A stretch of 64,000 bases of DNA from Diphasiastrum complanatum (GCA_029204225.1 CM055092.1:81805535-81869534); one strand, 5' to 3'. Positions 10,601-22,500 are shown, counted from the first letter of the stretch. Program-made: numbers and translations. The notes: a model not told the origin generated them from the letters alone.

Positions 10601-11127
10601 ATGCGACTGGTGAAATGGCGCCAAATTAATTCAAAATTTTTAGCCACCAGACTATTCATTATATGGTTTTATTTTCTATTTTTTTGCTTTTGTTGAAGAA
10701 AGTGGAGGGGATCAGTTTTGTTCATCAAATCCAAAAGTGTTAACGTAATAGGTGGTGCATTCATTTGAGGGCATTCTAGCAAGTGAATCCCTCGTGATCC
10801 CAAGGGCATAGCGTGAGGGATGAGAGTGCTCGGAACGCACGAAAATAAATGCACCACCTGACGTAAAGAAATCCTAATATTTTTACCCCTCTATCCTAAT
10901 ATTTTCTACAGCTCAAGGAACATGACATTTATAGCTCAAATGAGGTTCAATTCAAGATGTTTTTTCAAGTTTGCAACTGTGAGCTATATGCATACAAAAA
11001 TTATGTGCAAAACATTGTATGGTCAAAAAGGATGTTGCAACTTATATCAAATGATCTTTGCCAAAGAATTGGTAAGCCTACTAAGAGCATGCATTGGACT
11101 CTAACATTCCAGTCTACCCCTTGCACC
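10601..11127. other. Intergenic spacer, no gene seen
   Basis: Distal expansin upstream DNA, then sequence up to the truncated edge of Gypsy-A. Short frames on either strand show no family features. Confidence 0.5.
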
Positions 11128-11416
11128 AATCGAAACAAAACTGGTCAAGGCAAAGGTGACATGGAAAAATGATGCCAAGATGGTTGTTGAATTGTTATTT
11201 CAAAAGATAATAACTCGTTATGGTTGTCTGTTCAATTTAGCAAGTGACAGAGTAACTCATTTTTTGAATGGGACTATACAAGTCCTAACGGAAAATATTA
11301 TGATTAAGCATCGAAAGACCACACCTTACAATCTGAAAGTAAATAGTCTAATAGAACGAGCAAATGCTGTGCTTCGTAAATTTTTGAATAAGATCACCAA
11401 AGCGCATTCGTTGGGC
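11128..11416 (+). pseudogene. Gypsy-A integrase core fragment
   Basis: In one frame: KVTWKNDAKMVVELLFQ, then ITRYGCLFNLASDRVTHFLN with the second catalytic aspartate in SDR, then KHRKTTPYNLKVNSLIERAN containing the region of the catalytic glutamate. This is the retroviral-type DDE core typical of plant Ty3/gypsy (YGCP..SDRGTHF and TPYHPQANG..ERANG in intact relatives). The family glycine after SDR and the proline-glutamine of HPQ are altered. The frame stops near 11416. Inactive relic. Confidence 0.85.
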
Positions 11417-11652
11417 TAAGATAAAAAGTTATCCTCTGTTTTGTGGGGTTATCGCAATACATAGAATATAACAAGAACTCCATTTTATTTGGTATATGGT
11501 ATATATTTGATCCTAGCTATAGAATTTGGAGTTCCAAGTTATAGAATTGAAGATCAAGAAATAATATCGATAAAAGATAGTGTGCAACATCAACTTCGAA
11601 TTCTCGACAAATTTGAAGAAAGTTGTGAAAGCAAAACGGAAGAAAATACAAT

Positions 11653-11862
11653 TTGACAATTAAAAAGGTCGTACTTAAAAAGGAGAACTATACTTTATTG
11701 TACGATACTCGACAAATTAAATTTCTTGGAAAACTACATGCCAAATGGATGGCACCTTATAAAGTTTTTGACAATGGATCAATTCAAGTAGCAGACTTGG
11801 AAGGAAATTTACAGCCTACCAGAGTCAATGGATTTAGGCTCATGAAATATTATTCATGGAAG
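11653..11862 (+). pseudogene. Gypsy-A pol C-terminal region
   Basis: The frame reads LLYDTRQIKFLGKLHAKWM, then PYKV, then FDNGSIQVADLEGNLQPTRV and NGFRLMKYY. This is the typical end of gypsy integrase polyproteins, where a KL..KW.GPY.V motif precedes the chromodomain position. Homologous copies are 52034-52339 (minus) and 33960-34080 (minus). Relative to Gypsy-B a short stretch (ME of VMEVFDNG) is missing. No chromodomain is evident. Confidence 0.75.
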
Positions 11863-12440
11863 GTTGAGTTTTATTGGTCTATTTATTTATTTGCACCATT
11901 ATTGTTTGACTCTCACTAAGTTGTCATTGTTGAGAAATTTTCTTAATATCATAGCAATATTGCCAAATCTTACTTTATTAAAACTTTTTGCCACGTATAT
12001 ATATGACCATGTTTATTGGTAGTGTGTAGTTAAGATTGTGTATGTAGAACGACAGTGCAACCTACATTTGACACATGTACATGGTCAACTTGCATCACTG
12101 CCTATTGCATTGATCATGCATTTTCTTCCTCGCTTTTCTTTTAACACTGTTTATGTCATTTTACTTATACCTCGCAATGATTTTGTGTTTGTTCATCTTT
12201 TTACTTGCTTGCATGAATTGACTATTGTTATGGTCACTATTAAGGTCTTGCTTGCACTCAATTGTATTCACTAACGATCGTAATGCAAGATTGTTATTTA
12301 TTGTAAGTTGTTGCTTGCATCTGCTTCGTGCTGTTTTGTGAATTTGCTTTTCAAGAAATAATGACGTCTACCAACGATCATAAAGCAACACCAATGAATT
12401 GAAAAGTGTGCAGCCCAATTAAGATAGAATCAATTAGAAC

Positions 12441-13003
12441 ATGGCTGAGATCTGCAAACTAGGAGATTTACTTAAAGTAAACTCGTCTTTTGTTCAAAAA
12501 AAATTAAGCACTCAATTTTTTGCTGGAATCCATCAAGTGGTTGAGGACAAGATCAAAGTAAGAATCATAAATGCAGAAGTGTTGATAACAAAAGAAGTTT
12601 ATGATGATGCTTTATGCTTGCCAAAGGATGGGACAACCTCATCAATACCCATAGAAGAGATGGTGGATGAAGTGACTCTTTTCAAAGGGAGCCTTTTTAC
12701 AGACTAAGGGCTACAAGATCTCAATGATCGTTGATCGAATATTCCATAGTCTATGTCGCTTTTCCAATCAAGTTGTGTTTGCAATAGATTCGGATGCTAC
12801 AATAGCTGTAACAAACATTGGATACCTGGTTAATGTTCTCAAAGGTGAAAGAGTTAATTTTGCTTCCAAGGCCTTTCACATATTAAACATGAGAAGTTTG
12901 TTACGTTGGGAGCTCAGATCGGCCATGTGTGTTAGCATTTTAACTTGTTGAATGACATAGAGATGCCCTTGATGCAAGAAAGAAGAATATTGCCTCCAGT
13001 TGT
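12441..13003 (+). pseudogene. Gypsy-A 3' accessory ORF, N-terminal part (interrupted)
   Basis: Starts MAEICKLGDLLKVNSSFVQK and matches the 172-codon ORF of Gypsy-B (51534-51016, minus). A frameshift near 12700 (GSLFTD then stop) splits it. At 13003 it is cut by LTR-2 and resumes at 22501. Accessory 3' ORFs are known in Tat/Athila-type gypsy elements, but I do not recognise this protein's family. It lies between pol and the 3' LTR on the pol strand. The upstream 11920-12440 spacer is non-coding. Confidence 0.7.
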
Positions 13004-13177
13004 TGTAGCGTAGGCATCCCAAAGGGAGCCGGGAACCATGACTTAGCTTCCCAGCCTTCAACTCTTGCCATCCAAACCCACTTGATGTACAAGCAGCCAA
13101 CTCCCCAACAACGATCAGACTTAACCAACTTGAAGTTCCGAAAACCAACATTGAGATCCAACTTGCGCCATGCCAGA
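13004..13177 (-). mobile_element. LTR-2 damaged LTR, outer end
   Basis: Aligns with 21257-21430 (GGCATCCCAAAGGGAG ... CCAACTTGCGCCATGCC). It ends abruptly at the 21-base remnant of the Copia-1 5' LTR. About 740 bases of LTR (equivalent to about 21430-22165) are missing between here and 18675. Confidence 0.9.
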
Positions 13178-13198
13178 TTATTTGCTGTAATTTTTACA

Positions 13199-13212
13199 TG
13201 GTATCAGAGCCT
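13199..13212 (+). other. Copia-1 primer-binding site (tRNA-iMet 3' end)
   Basis: TGGTATCAGAGCCT immediately follows the LTR end TTTTTACA. TGGTATCAGAGC is the standard plant copia site complementary to the 3' end of initiator methionine tRNA. Confidence 0.9.
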
Positions 13213-14009
13213 AAAGGCTGAAATGAGCTAAATCCTTGGTTTTCATTCAATTTGATCACAATTTTTGATCTAAATCTTGTGTAGATTGGATCTTAGCATC
13301 TAGTATTGATTCTAGAACTCAAAGTGAGTCAAATACATTGGAGATTGGTGTTGTGTGACTTCATTTGCAGGTGTTTAGGTGTCTAAAACCAGAGGCAAAG
13401 TTGAATTCAATTCACATTACCAAGATAGCAAGTTTTGCTTGCTCCAAGCATTGATTTCTAAGCGAGTTTTGGAGGTGATTTCATAGAGGAGGCTTTCTAG
13501 CATTCAAGGAGAGGGAAGATCAGAGTTTTGGGGACTCTTCAAGGCTGTTCTAAGGTGTAGTAGACACCTCCTAAAGTGATTTAGGTTCAGTCCCACCATT
13601 GCTTGACTTATGCACCAAATTAGATCAATTTTTCATCAATTTTGATCATTTTTTGCTTGTGATTGGATAGTAGATTGTGTTGCATCCTCATTAAGTTCCA
13701 TTTAGATCTTTTACAAGTGATTTTGGAAGTATATTAGGTTGCTGAAATTCACTCTTGATCAGATCATTTGGAAGCTTTAATGTTCTTTATAGAAAGAGGG
13801 GCAATTCTACTAGTATTGTCTACTTCAATCAAGCAAGTGCATTGTTTCTAGTATTCTATGATTTGATTTTGTTAGAGATCATTCTTAGATCTTTATAGGA
13901 AGTCTATTACTGATCTTTTCAGGTCCCTAAGAAGTGGGATAAGGTAGACCTTCAATCAAATCAATAGAAGTAACCTTCATTTGTGTCAAGTCTTTGACTA
14001 GGAGACTAG

Positions 14010-17000
14010 ATGGCATCTATAAATGCATATCTTTTGGATACTAATGAAAGGCTCAACAAAACTAACTATTCCATATGGAAAGTTAGAATGGAATCTATCA
14101 TGATCATGCAAGATCTGATGGAAATTGTAGATGGTAAGGAGGGTGAACCTATTCATCCTCAAGAAAAAGCCAAATACATCAAGAGGTGCAATGTTGCACT
14201 ACATTGCATAAAAATGAATGTTGCAAATGAACTCTTAAGAGAGGTAGGAGATTGCACTTCAGCTCAAGATGCTTGGGAGACTTTGCAAAAGGTCTATGAA
14301 TCCAAGAACCAAACTAGAATGTTAGCTTTGAAGAATCAAATCTATAGAAGCTATCAAAAGAAAGGAGAGAGTGCACATACTTTTGTCCTAAGAGTAAAGG
14401 AATTGAACAAAGAGCTAGCCTTTATAGGTGACCCTATCAAGGATGAAGAGCTTGTTCAACTCATATTGAATGGACTAAGCTTTGAATTTGACAATTTTGT
14501 TCAGGGATATGCAATTATGGGTAAGCTACCCATACTTGAAGAACTCCAAGGCACACTCATGGCCGAGGAATCAAGAAGGAGCCAAATGCAAGAGAGGATG
14601 GATAGGCTTTCCATCCAAGGTGGAGATGACCAAGCTCTCTTCACCAAAGGCAAAGGCAAGTCCAAAGGCAAAGGATCAACATTCAAGAAGTCTACAAAGC
14701 TTGAGGATCAAGAAGGACCCCCAAAGGCATCTCCATCAACCACCAAAGTCAAGAAGGACAAATCAAAGGTGAAGTGCTACTATTGTAGCAAGATGGGGCA
14801 TTATGCCTCAGAATGCTTCAAGAGGAAGCAAGATCAAAGCCAAGCCAACATGAGCAAAGAGGAGAAGGAGGAGAGTTCACATGAGGACTCTCTCATGATG
14901 TCCATATTTTCTTCAACAAGCTTCAAAGGAGAAGATCCTTGGTGGATTGACTCGGGTGCTAGTTCACACATGACTAGTAAAAGGGAGTTTTTCTCTTCTC
15001 TCTTATCTTATGATGGACCTATAAAGTCTATCTATACAGCAAATGATGAAGCTTGTAAGATTGAAGGAGTTGGTAGCATTCCCCTTTGCTTAGGATCTTC
15101 CAAAAAGATCAACATAGAAGGTGTTTTGTACATTCCTACAATAACAAAGAATCTACTAAGTGTTGGCCAAATGGTAGACAATGGTTTCAATGTTGACTTT
15201 GCTTCAAATGAATGTTTCATCAAGAAGAAGGGTAAGATAGTGGCTAAGGGCACTAGCCTTGGCAAACTTTATAAGCTGGATGCATTTGTGGATACTAATG
15301 TTGTCATGTTGGCCGAGAAGAGCAAGATATCTACCTTTACTTTATGGCACAAAAGACTTGGACATGTCAACTCGGGTTCCATGGAGGCTATGATCAAGGA
15401 GGAGTATGCTTTAGGCCTACCAAGGTCTATTGGGAAGGAAGACAAGGTTTGTGAAGCTTGTTCCTTATCCAAGGCACATAAGAAGGTGTTTCCTAACTCC
15501 ATCACAAAGTCATCTCATCCTCTTGAACTCATACACTCGGATGTGCACATTGCTAGCACCAAATCTAATGGAGGTTCATCCATGTTTTTAACCTTCATTG
15601 ATGACTACTCAAGATATTGTTGGGTGTTCTTACTTTCCTTCAAGTCTCAAGTATTTGATACTTTTGTAAAGTTCAAGTTGTTTGTGGAAAAGCATCATAA
15701 TCATAGCATCAAGATTCTTAGAAGTGACAATGGTGGAGAATTCATCTCCAATGAGTTCAAGGCCTTTTGTGAGGAGGAAGGGATCAAGAAAGAGACTTCT
15801 TGTCCTTACACTCCTCAACAAAATGGAGTTGCTGAAAGAAGGAATAGAACATTATGTGAATGTTCTAAGGCTTTAAGATTAGATGCTTGTTTGCCCAAAT
15901 CCTTTTGGGGTGAGTCTCTTGTATGTGCAAACTACTTGATGAATAGGGTGTCTTGCAAAGCAATTGAAGGCAAAACTCCATATGAGATGTTGTATGGAAA
16001 GAAACCCAATCTTAATCACTTGAAAGTTTTTGGGTGTATATGTTATGTGCATGTGCCATTGGAAACAAGAACCAAGGAGGATCCATCTTCCACAAGAGGG
16101 ATCATGCTTGGATATGCAAGCTCAAGCAAGGGCTACAAAGTCTATCTCCCATCCTTGAACAAATTTGTTGTTTCAACGGATGTCATCTTTGATGAACATC
16201 ATATGCATATGCTTGAAGAAGGCTCAAGTGCTCCAACAATCAAGAAGAAGATGGCCGAGGAGCAAGATCTTGGTTTTGAGGAGGAGCTCATGGAGGAGCA
16301 AGCACCAAACCCACCTATCACACCAAGGAGATCTTCAAGGGCAAAAGTGGAGCCATCAAGGCTCACATATCAAGGCAAAGGACAGCAAGTTGAGGGTATC
16401 TCATCCACTTCTTATGCTTTATCTAGTTTTGAAGAACCGTCTAATGTTGAAGATGCATTGAACTCCAAAGAATGGTATAAAGCTATGTTGGATGAGTATG
16501 ATGCCTTGATTGAGAATGAAACTTGGTTGCTTGTTGAGAGACCTCAAAGGAATGTAATAGGATGCAAGTGGGTCTTCAAGCTTAAGTTGAATGCAAATGG
16601 GAGTGTTAACAAACATAAAGCAAGATTAGTTGCAAAAGGTTATGCTCAAGAGAGAGGGATAGACTATGAGGAAACTTTTGCACCCGTGGCCAAGATGGTC
16701 ACAATAAGACTAATCATTGCACTTGCATCACATTTTGGATGGATTCTATGTCAAATGGATGTCTCTAATGCTTTCTTGAATGGTTTTTTGGAAGAGGATA
16801 TCTATATGGAGCAGCCACAAGGGTTCATCAAGCATGGAATGGAGAACAAAGTATGCCATCTCCAAAGAAGCATCTATGGCTTGAAGCAAGCCTCGAGATC
16901 TTGGAATTCAAGACTACATTGCTATCTTATTTCACTTTCTTTTGTTCAAAGTGAATATGATCCCACTCTTTACATTAAGTTTGATGATGTTGGTATTGTA

Positions 17001-17978
17001 CTTTTACTCATTTATGTAGATGACATCATCATTAGTGGAAATAGTGTTGATGGTATTGAAAAAATCAAGATAGATCTATCCTTAGAGTTCAAGATGGTAG
17101 ATCTAGGGTGTCTTCACTTCATCTTAGGCATAGAAGTACTTAGAGGGTCTGATTTTATCTTTATAAGTCAAGTAAACTATGCTCAAAGTCTTTTGAAGAA
17201 GTTTAAGATGGAAGTATGCAAAAGTGTTGACACACCAATGGAGCAAGATGTAAAAGTGCCAAATGAAGATGATGAAAGATCCTTCATGGACATCACTTTG
17301 TTTAGGCAACTTATAGGTTCCTTAATGTGGATCACTATAACTAGACCAGATCTTAGCTTTAGTGTATGTAGGTTGAGCCAATCCATGCAAAAGCCATTGA
17401 ATATCCATTGGAAAAAGGCTAAGAGGATTCTAAGATACATCTCGGGTACATTGGATTTTGGGATTCTATATAGAGGAGATGTGATTAACCTTCATGCATT
17501 TAGTGATTCAGATTTTGCAGGGGACAAGAGGGATAGGAAATCAACAAGTGCCTATTCAACTTTCATAGGAGAAGGTGTGGTTTCATGGCTTTCAAAAAAG
17601 CAAGAAACTATATCTCTATCTTCAACCGAGGCCGAGTACAAAGCTTTGACAACCACTACAAAGGAGGTACTTTGGATCAAGAGATTATTGGTGGAACTAA
17701 AGATCATGGATTAAGAGGAGGCACCAATCATCTACAATGACAATATATCAGCCCAACACCTTGCATCTAACCCAATCTTCCATGCAAGATCTAAGCACAT
17801 TGAGATATGCCATCACTTTGTGAGAGAAATGGTGCAAGCCAAGGAGATTGCTTTGGAGCATGTTCCAAGCAATGAATGTGTAGCTGATCTACTTACTAAA
17901 CCACTTCAAAAGACACCTTTTATGAAGTTCAGATCATCACTTGGAGTGATTAGTAAAGCAATGATTGAACCAAGCTAG
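14010..17978 (+). CDS. Copia-1 polyprotein (gag-protease-integrase-RT-RNase H), one internal stop
   Basis: Frame of 1322 codons plus terminal stop, broken only by TAA at 17712-17714; the start ATG follows GACTAG. Gag (residues 1-240) has the UBN2-type region YSIWKVRMESI and NELLREVGDCTSAQDAWETL. CCHC knuckle CYYCSKMGHYASEC is near residue 254. Aspartic protease WWIDSGASSHM is near 313. Pre-integrase LWHKRLGHVN is near 447. The integrase DDE core has HSDVH, RSDNGGEF (near 571) and QQNGVAERRNRT. RT has CKWVFKLKLN, QMDVSNAFLNG and the catalytic YVDD near 1002. RNase H has SDSDFAGD and LSSTEAEYKAL. The domain after the stop keeps ARSKHIEI and the terminal ADLLTKPL motif in frame, so the lesion is recent. 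RT and integrase motifs look intact. It would act in virus-like particles in the cytoplasm and then in the nucleus. Confidence 0.95.
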
Positions 17979-17992
17979 ATAGTGAGGAGGAG

Positions 17993-18674
17993 TGTTAAAA
18001 ATTCACAATTCTAGCTTGACTAGTTTTGGTCATATGACTTGTAAATAGTTAGATGGTCATGATGTGGCTTGTCACACGTGCCAAATAGCATAGGATTCCA
18101 TTCATAAGGATGTTCTCAAGTAGACCTAAGTGTTAGAACCTTTGGAATGAGTCCAAATTATGCTTAGATACAAGGGAGAAAAAATAGGAGCTATTTTTGG
18201 TAATTTTTGCATTGTTGAGGGATCTCCAAGATTCCAACCCTAACTTGGTAGGGATGAAAGATCCACCAAAATTAGCATTAGGGATAGGTTTAGGGCTACT
18301 CATACCTGCCCAAAACCGTGATGGATCATGTATATATAGGTGATGATATCTCACCAAAATAAATCAAGCAATTTCATGTTTTTTCTCTCATAATGGTGCA
18401 ATTGCTCTCTATGTTCATAATTGTTTGAGTACTTGTGATTACTAATGATTATAGGATTGAATGTAGGTCTGGTGTACAGTACTCAGACTGTGGGAGGCCG
18501 TACTTTCACACGTGTGAAGCCTTCTTCAAGGATTTGGGCCATTTAGTGAGGTTCAAGCATAGATTTTTGATGGATTTTGATGGTTCAACTTGTGCTAATC
18601 TTATGAAATCATAATCTATTGTTTCCCTCATCATTTCAAGTGTTTTAGGATCCTTATTTGCTGTAATTTTTACA
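17993..18674 (+). mobile_element. Copia-1 3' LTR
   Basis: 682 bases, TGTTAAAAATTCAC...TTTGCTGTAATTTTTACA, preceded by the polypurine tract. A TATATATAGG element near 18330-18340 could be the LTR promoter. The terminal 21 bases are identical to the surviving 5' LTR remnant at 13178-13198. LTR-2 sequence (GGTAAAGCACATTTTTC) resumes at 18675. Confidence 0.9.
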
Positions 18675-18949
18675 GGTAAAGCACATTTTTCTCTCTCTAG
18701 AATTTTCTCTTTCTAGAAAGTAATTTTCTCTCTCTAGATTTTATTGATCCCGAGGCTTCCTTTAATCGTGCCTAGATTGTGTGAGGTGATTGCACATCGA
18801 TCTGAGCTCTTTGGACTTCACTAGAACCGATCAAAGATTTTCAGCCATAGGAACTTGCCGTTGGGAGTGGCGCCGGCGCCATTGGCGCCGGGGACAATGC
18901 TGGCGCCAGTGGCGCCGGAAGTAAAGCTTATGAAGATGGCTTTACAACA
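18675..18949 (-). mobile_element. LTR-2 damaged LTR, inner end, with GGCGCC-rich tract
   Basis: Matches 22166-22500. Repeated TCTCTAGA words (18690-18740) are followed by a GC-rich stretch of overlapping GGCGCC palindromes (18870-18920) and the TTTACAACA end. It is shorter than the partner LTR because GGCGCC units are missing. Confidence 0.85.
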
Positions 18950-21256
18950 TCCACCCCACCTTTATAAAATCTAATGTCCTCATCAGATGTCAGATTAAAG
19001 TAAAGGTGTCTCCCAATCGAAATAACTATACATTTAAGCTACTTGGCACAGTACTCAATTTACTGGCCACTTTTTATTAACATTGAAGCTGGCACACCAC
19101 AAGTCGGAGGCTCAGCTCTTTGTACTGAAAAATCACATAACTTGAAAATATCTCTTTGTCTGGGAAAAGCGTAGATTTGATATCGCTTTCATAAAACCCA
19201 AGAACTTTATTAACTGGTGACAGAGGCCTTTCTTTGAAATGTTCGCCCCTGTCACTTTTGACTTTAGACTTTGGAACTCCTTTGAGCTCCTGATTTGTCC
19301 TTGATGCACTTTGTGTTGAGCTCCTTGAGCTCCAGATTTGATCAGTTCCGCACAGGTATCAAGGCTCCATGAGCCAAAGGATTTATCGTTTGATTGCCCA
19401 CTTTATGGTCCACTCTATGCCTTGTTGCTTCTGCAGCTTGATTTCTCTCCTTGTCCCAGCCTGATCTTGATACTTTTCCATCTTGGCTCTTTAAGGTAGG
19501 CAAAGATTGAGTACTCCGCAATGCACCTCTCACTTAGCTTGAAGTAGCTCTTTGAATCAGCCCAAATGTAACCATTGACCTCATGGAAAGCCAAAGAGTC
19601 GCACCAGTTTGATCCGCATCCGAACTATCTCTTCGCGTTTCTTTGAAGCACCATGTCCATTGCACAAAACTTGACTTTCACAATTCCATCACTGTTCAGT
19701 TGCCTCACAGTCAAAACAAGAAGTGTACATCGATCTTGGCTTCAAGTAGCTCTCTTTGAATCAGACACATGCACCCAGAGTTTGCACTAGTCCGATCTCA
19801 ACGCGAACTGTCCCTTAACATTCGTTCGAAATACCAAGTCTCTCATGCAAGACTCAACTTTCACAGTTCCTTCATTGATCAGCTGCCTTACACGTAACAC
19901 AAGCCAGCGTACTCATATGTTTCCTCATCATTGCTGGTCCAGACAAAGCCTATAACAAGCTTTCCTTTCCACAACAAAAACTTGTCAACTTATTAGGTCC
20001 AAAGTTCACCAGTCTCCTCATGTGAGTATTGCTAGGTCACCTTGAATTTGCCCCCGTTTTGATCCACTTTCATTCAAAATTTGCCCCAAGAGAGAGAGGT
20101 GTGTGTGATAGTTTCGCTCCACTTATAAAATCAGCTGATCGGACTTAGAGTAGAGTTCTTCGGACAAAAAGCCTTTCCAACACTTTGCTTCCCATCTGCT
20201 AGGATTATGGCTCGATCCAACTTGTTGCCAATCTCTGAAGAGGATCCTAGTCTTTCCCCTTTGAGGAAAACCCAACTGATACTGGATATCACCCATGCTC
20301 AAAGAGTTTCAGTTCCGAAAGTGGCCGTCCCAAAATGAAGACCAACTGCTCCATAGAAGATCTCCCCTGAAATTGCCCTTTCCAACTTTTTGACTTCCTG
20401 CTTGCGTCTGGTGGGCGTTGTCGCAAATGAAAGTAACCCAAGAAACAGACTATCCATCCATCATTTGCAAACATTAAGTCATTTCGTTGCCGTTCACATG
20501 CGAGTACTTGAACTGCAAATCTGCCCCACAGATTTTGTAGTCCTCTTTGTTTGATGGTATCAGCCTTCAAAAGAAAGGTTCCTTCTCGAGCCATCAGCTC
20601 CTTGTATCACAAGCAATCACGCAAACCAGACAAAGCACGAGTACTAAGACTCACCACGAATACATACAAGTAAAACACTCATGCAGGTTTACTAACAAGT
20701 AACAAAGACAAGATCCCCTTTTGAGATGGTCCTGCCAACGGACCTTTGCCTGGCCGCGCCCATACAAATCGATCACAGAATCAGCCTACATAGGACACCC
20801 CTCCAACTATCCATGCTTTCACCATTAAACAACACATTGCCTCAGTCACGCCCCACCACTTTTTGGTCGATAGCCCTTATAGCTAAACGATCTGCAGCTA
20901 TCCCGCACCGGCAGCTAACCACTCATGCTTTACACCTGAATTCGAGCAGCATCTCTGTATCCATGGTTAACTCGTACAGTTCGAATATGTCACCCCGCAC
21001 CCCACAAGGCACAGACCGTGCTTTCACCTACCTAGACAGCACTTTGCCTCATCTGTCCTACATGCAGACGGCGCCAGGCCCGAACCGCAAGAACTGACCG
21101 TGCTTACACCTGAAAGGCAGCACCTTGACTCATCAAGTCCCCCGTTCTGCCAACCACCCCGACCGTAGACGCACCCGTGCTTACACTGTGGGCAACACCT
21201 TGCACAACAGTTGTCTTGATGAACCCCAAACCATGGCCATTTCCGTGAGATCCGCA
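18950..21256 (-). mobile_element. LTR-2 internal region, non-coding
   Basis: About 2.3 kb without any gag, protease, RT or integrase motif in six frames. The longest frames (20289-20594 minus, 20726-21097 plus) have no recognisable domain. It is GC-richer than its surroundings, with repeated phrases such as TTTGAATCAG and TTGACTTTCACA in 19550-19870. Consistent with a LARD that depends on another element's proteins. Confidence 0.7.
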
Positions 21257-22500
21257 TGTAGCACAGGCATCCCAAAGGGAGTCGGGAACCACGACTTAGC
21301 TTCCCAGCCTTCAACTCTTGCCATCCAAACCCACTTGACGTACAAGCAGCCAACTCATCAACAACGATCAGACTTAACCAACTTGAAGTTCCGAAAACCA
21401 GCATTGAGATCCAACTTGGCGCCATGCCAAATCGGGGGTCCCGATGTGGGTGACTTCCTTCCAAGCAAGCCGCCCGACATACATCAAACTTAACCAACTC
21501 GAAGCTTCGTTACAGACGAGTAACATTCATTCCAAGCAAGCAGTCTGACTTACATCAGACTTAACCAACTGAAAGCTTCGTCATGAGCGCTAGAAGCCAA
21601 CCTGGCGCCATGCCAGACTGGACAGCCATAAACAGGTAACTTCCACCCAAGCAAGCCATCCAACTCAGCAGACATGTTAGAGCCCGTTCCCTAAGAGCTT
21701 AACCCATTCACGTTCATGCAAGGAACACTCAGAATCACAAGCCGCGACAGATATGGAGACAACCAGTTCCTGGACCAAATGGTCCCGACAGCATACCACT
21801 GGCGCCATGGACCGAATGGTCCCGACGGCATACCGCTGGCGTCCCGGGATACGACCCTCAGCTATGTGCCAACTTAAAAATTTTGAAGTGGCCTTACAAC
21901 TGGCGCTTTTACCGAACACTGAAACCCCAAAGGTAATCAGAGTCAATTTGAGGAAAATCCCACTTTATTGATAAATCTGAGAAGGTTACATTTCAAATGT
22001 GTGATTGACCCTAGTCTTCGGGGCGCTAGCATGCCAAGGCGAGAGCCATGACAACATTCCAGCAAGGGAGGCTGAGACTTGGTTGGAGCTCGCCCTGAGT
22101 CGCAACCCGCACTCCCCTATAGTATTGGTGGGATTCAGCAAACCCCCTCATACCAAGCACTCTACCCAGACTGGTAAAGCACATTTTTCTCTCTCTAGGA
22201 TTTCTCTTTCTAGAAAGTCATATTCTCTGTCTAGATTTTATTGATCCCCAGGGTTCCTTTAATCATGCCTAGATCGTGTGAGGTGATTGCACATCGACCT
22301 GAGCTCTCTGGACTTCGCTACAACCGATCAAAGATTTTCAGCCATAGGAACTTGGCACCGGCTGGATTCTGGTCACAGTGGCACCGGGAGTGGCGCCGGC
22401 GCCACTGCCGCCGGGAGCAGCAGGGGCGCTGCTAGCGCCGGGGACAATGTTGGTGCCTAGTGGCGCCGGAAGTAAAGCTTATGAAGATAGCTTTACAACA
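21257..22500 (-). mobile_element. LTR-2 intact LTR
   Basis: 1244 bases, plus-strand ends TGTAGCACAGGC and TTTACAACA. It contains local internal repetition (CAAGCAAGC..CATCAGACTTAACCAACT variants at 21480-21670, and ATGGTCCCGACRGCATACC twice at 21779-21832) and a GGCGCC-rich tract (22388-22475). Open frames across it on both strands (for example 21024-21497 minus) lack domains and are partly shared with the damaged LTR. Confidence 0.85.

Larger units (their letters stand above)
13178..18674 (+). mobile_element. Copia-1, nearly complete Ty1/copia element lacking most of its 5' LTR
   Basis: Order: 21-base 5' LTR remnant TTATTTGCTGTAATTTTTAC-A (13178-13198), primer site, leader, gag-pro-int-RT-RNaseH polyprotein (14010-17978), polypurine tract AGTGAGGAGGAG (17981-17992) and a full 3' LTR (17993-18674, TGTTAAAAA...TTTTTACA). 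It sits inside an LTR of LTR-2. The left deletion took both the 5' LTR and the neighbouring LTR-2 sequence, so no target duplication can be read. Gag-protease-integrase-RT order identifies the copia superfamily. Confidence 0.95.
13004..22500 (-). mobile_element. LTR-2: non-coding LTR retroelement (LARD-like) inserted in Gypsy-A
   Basis: Plus-strand edges are TGTAGCG...TTTACAACA. The flanks GTTGT (12999-13003) and GCTGT (22501-22505) form a 5-base target duplication with one mismatch, and Gypsy-B has the empty site CCAGTTGTTCAGG. Complete LTR: 21257-22500 (1244 bp). Damaged LTR: 13004-13177 plus 18675-18949, split by Copia-1. The polypurine run AAAGGTGGGGTGGA on the minus strand directly abuts the LTR at 18950-18963, so the element is read on the minus strand. 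The internal 18950-21256 (2.3 kb) has no gag or pol. I could not identify a primer site with confidence. Confidence 0.85.

Noticed and set aside
12038-12274. 78-codon hydrophobic frame (shared with 51634-51882 minus)
   Set aside because: It is AT-rich link DNA of the gypsy element, with no start context, and the conserved length is explained by the shared repeat.
14482-17440. Short frames overlapping Copia-1 in other phases
   Set aside because: Shadows of the polyprotein frame.
18873-18920. GGCGCC repeats as a CpG island or promoter of a host gene
   Set aside because: They are part of the LTR-2 LTR and recur at 22388-22475; no gene follows.
21024-21497. 157-codon cysteine-rich minus-strand frame
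   Set aside because: It lies across the LTR-2 LTR boundary, and its shared part is LTR sequence. No family features; the cysteines come from GC-rich non-coding DNA.
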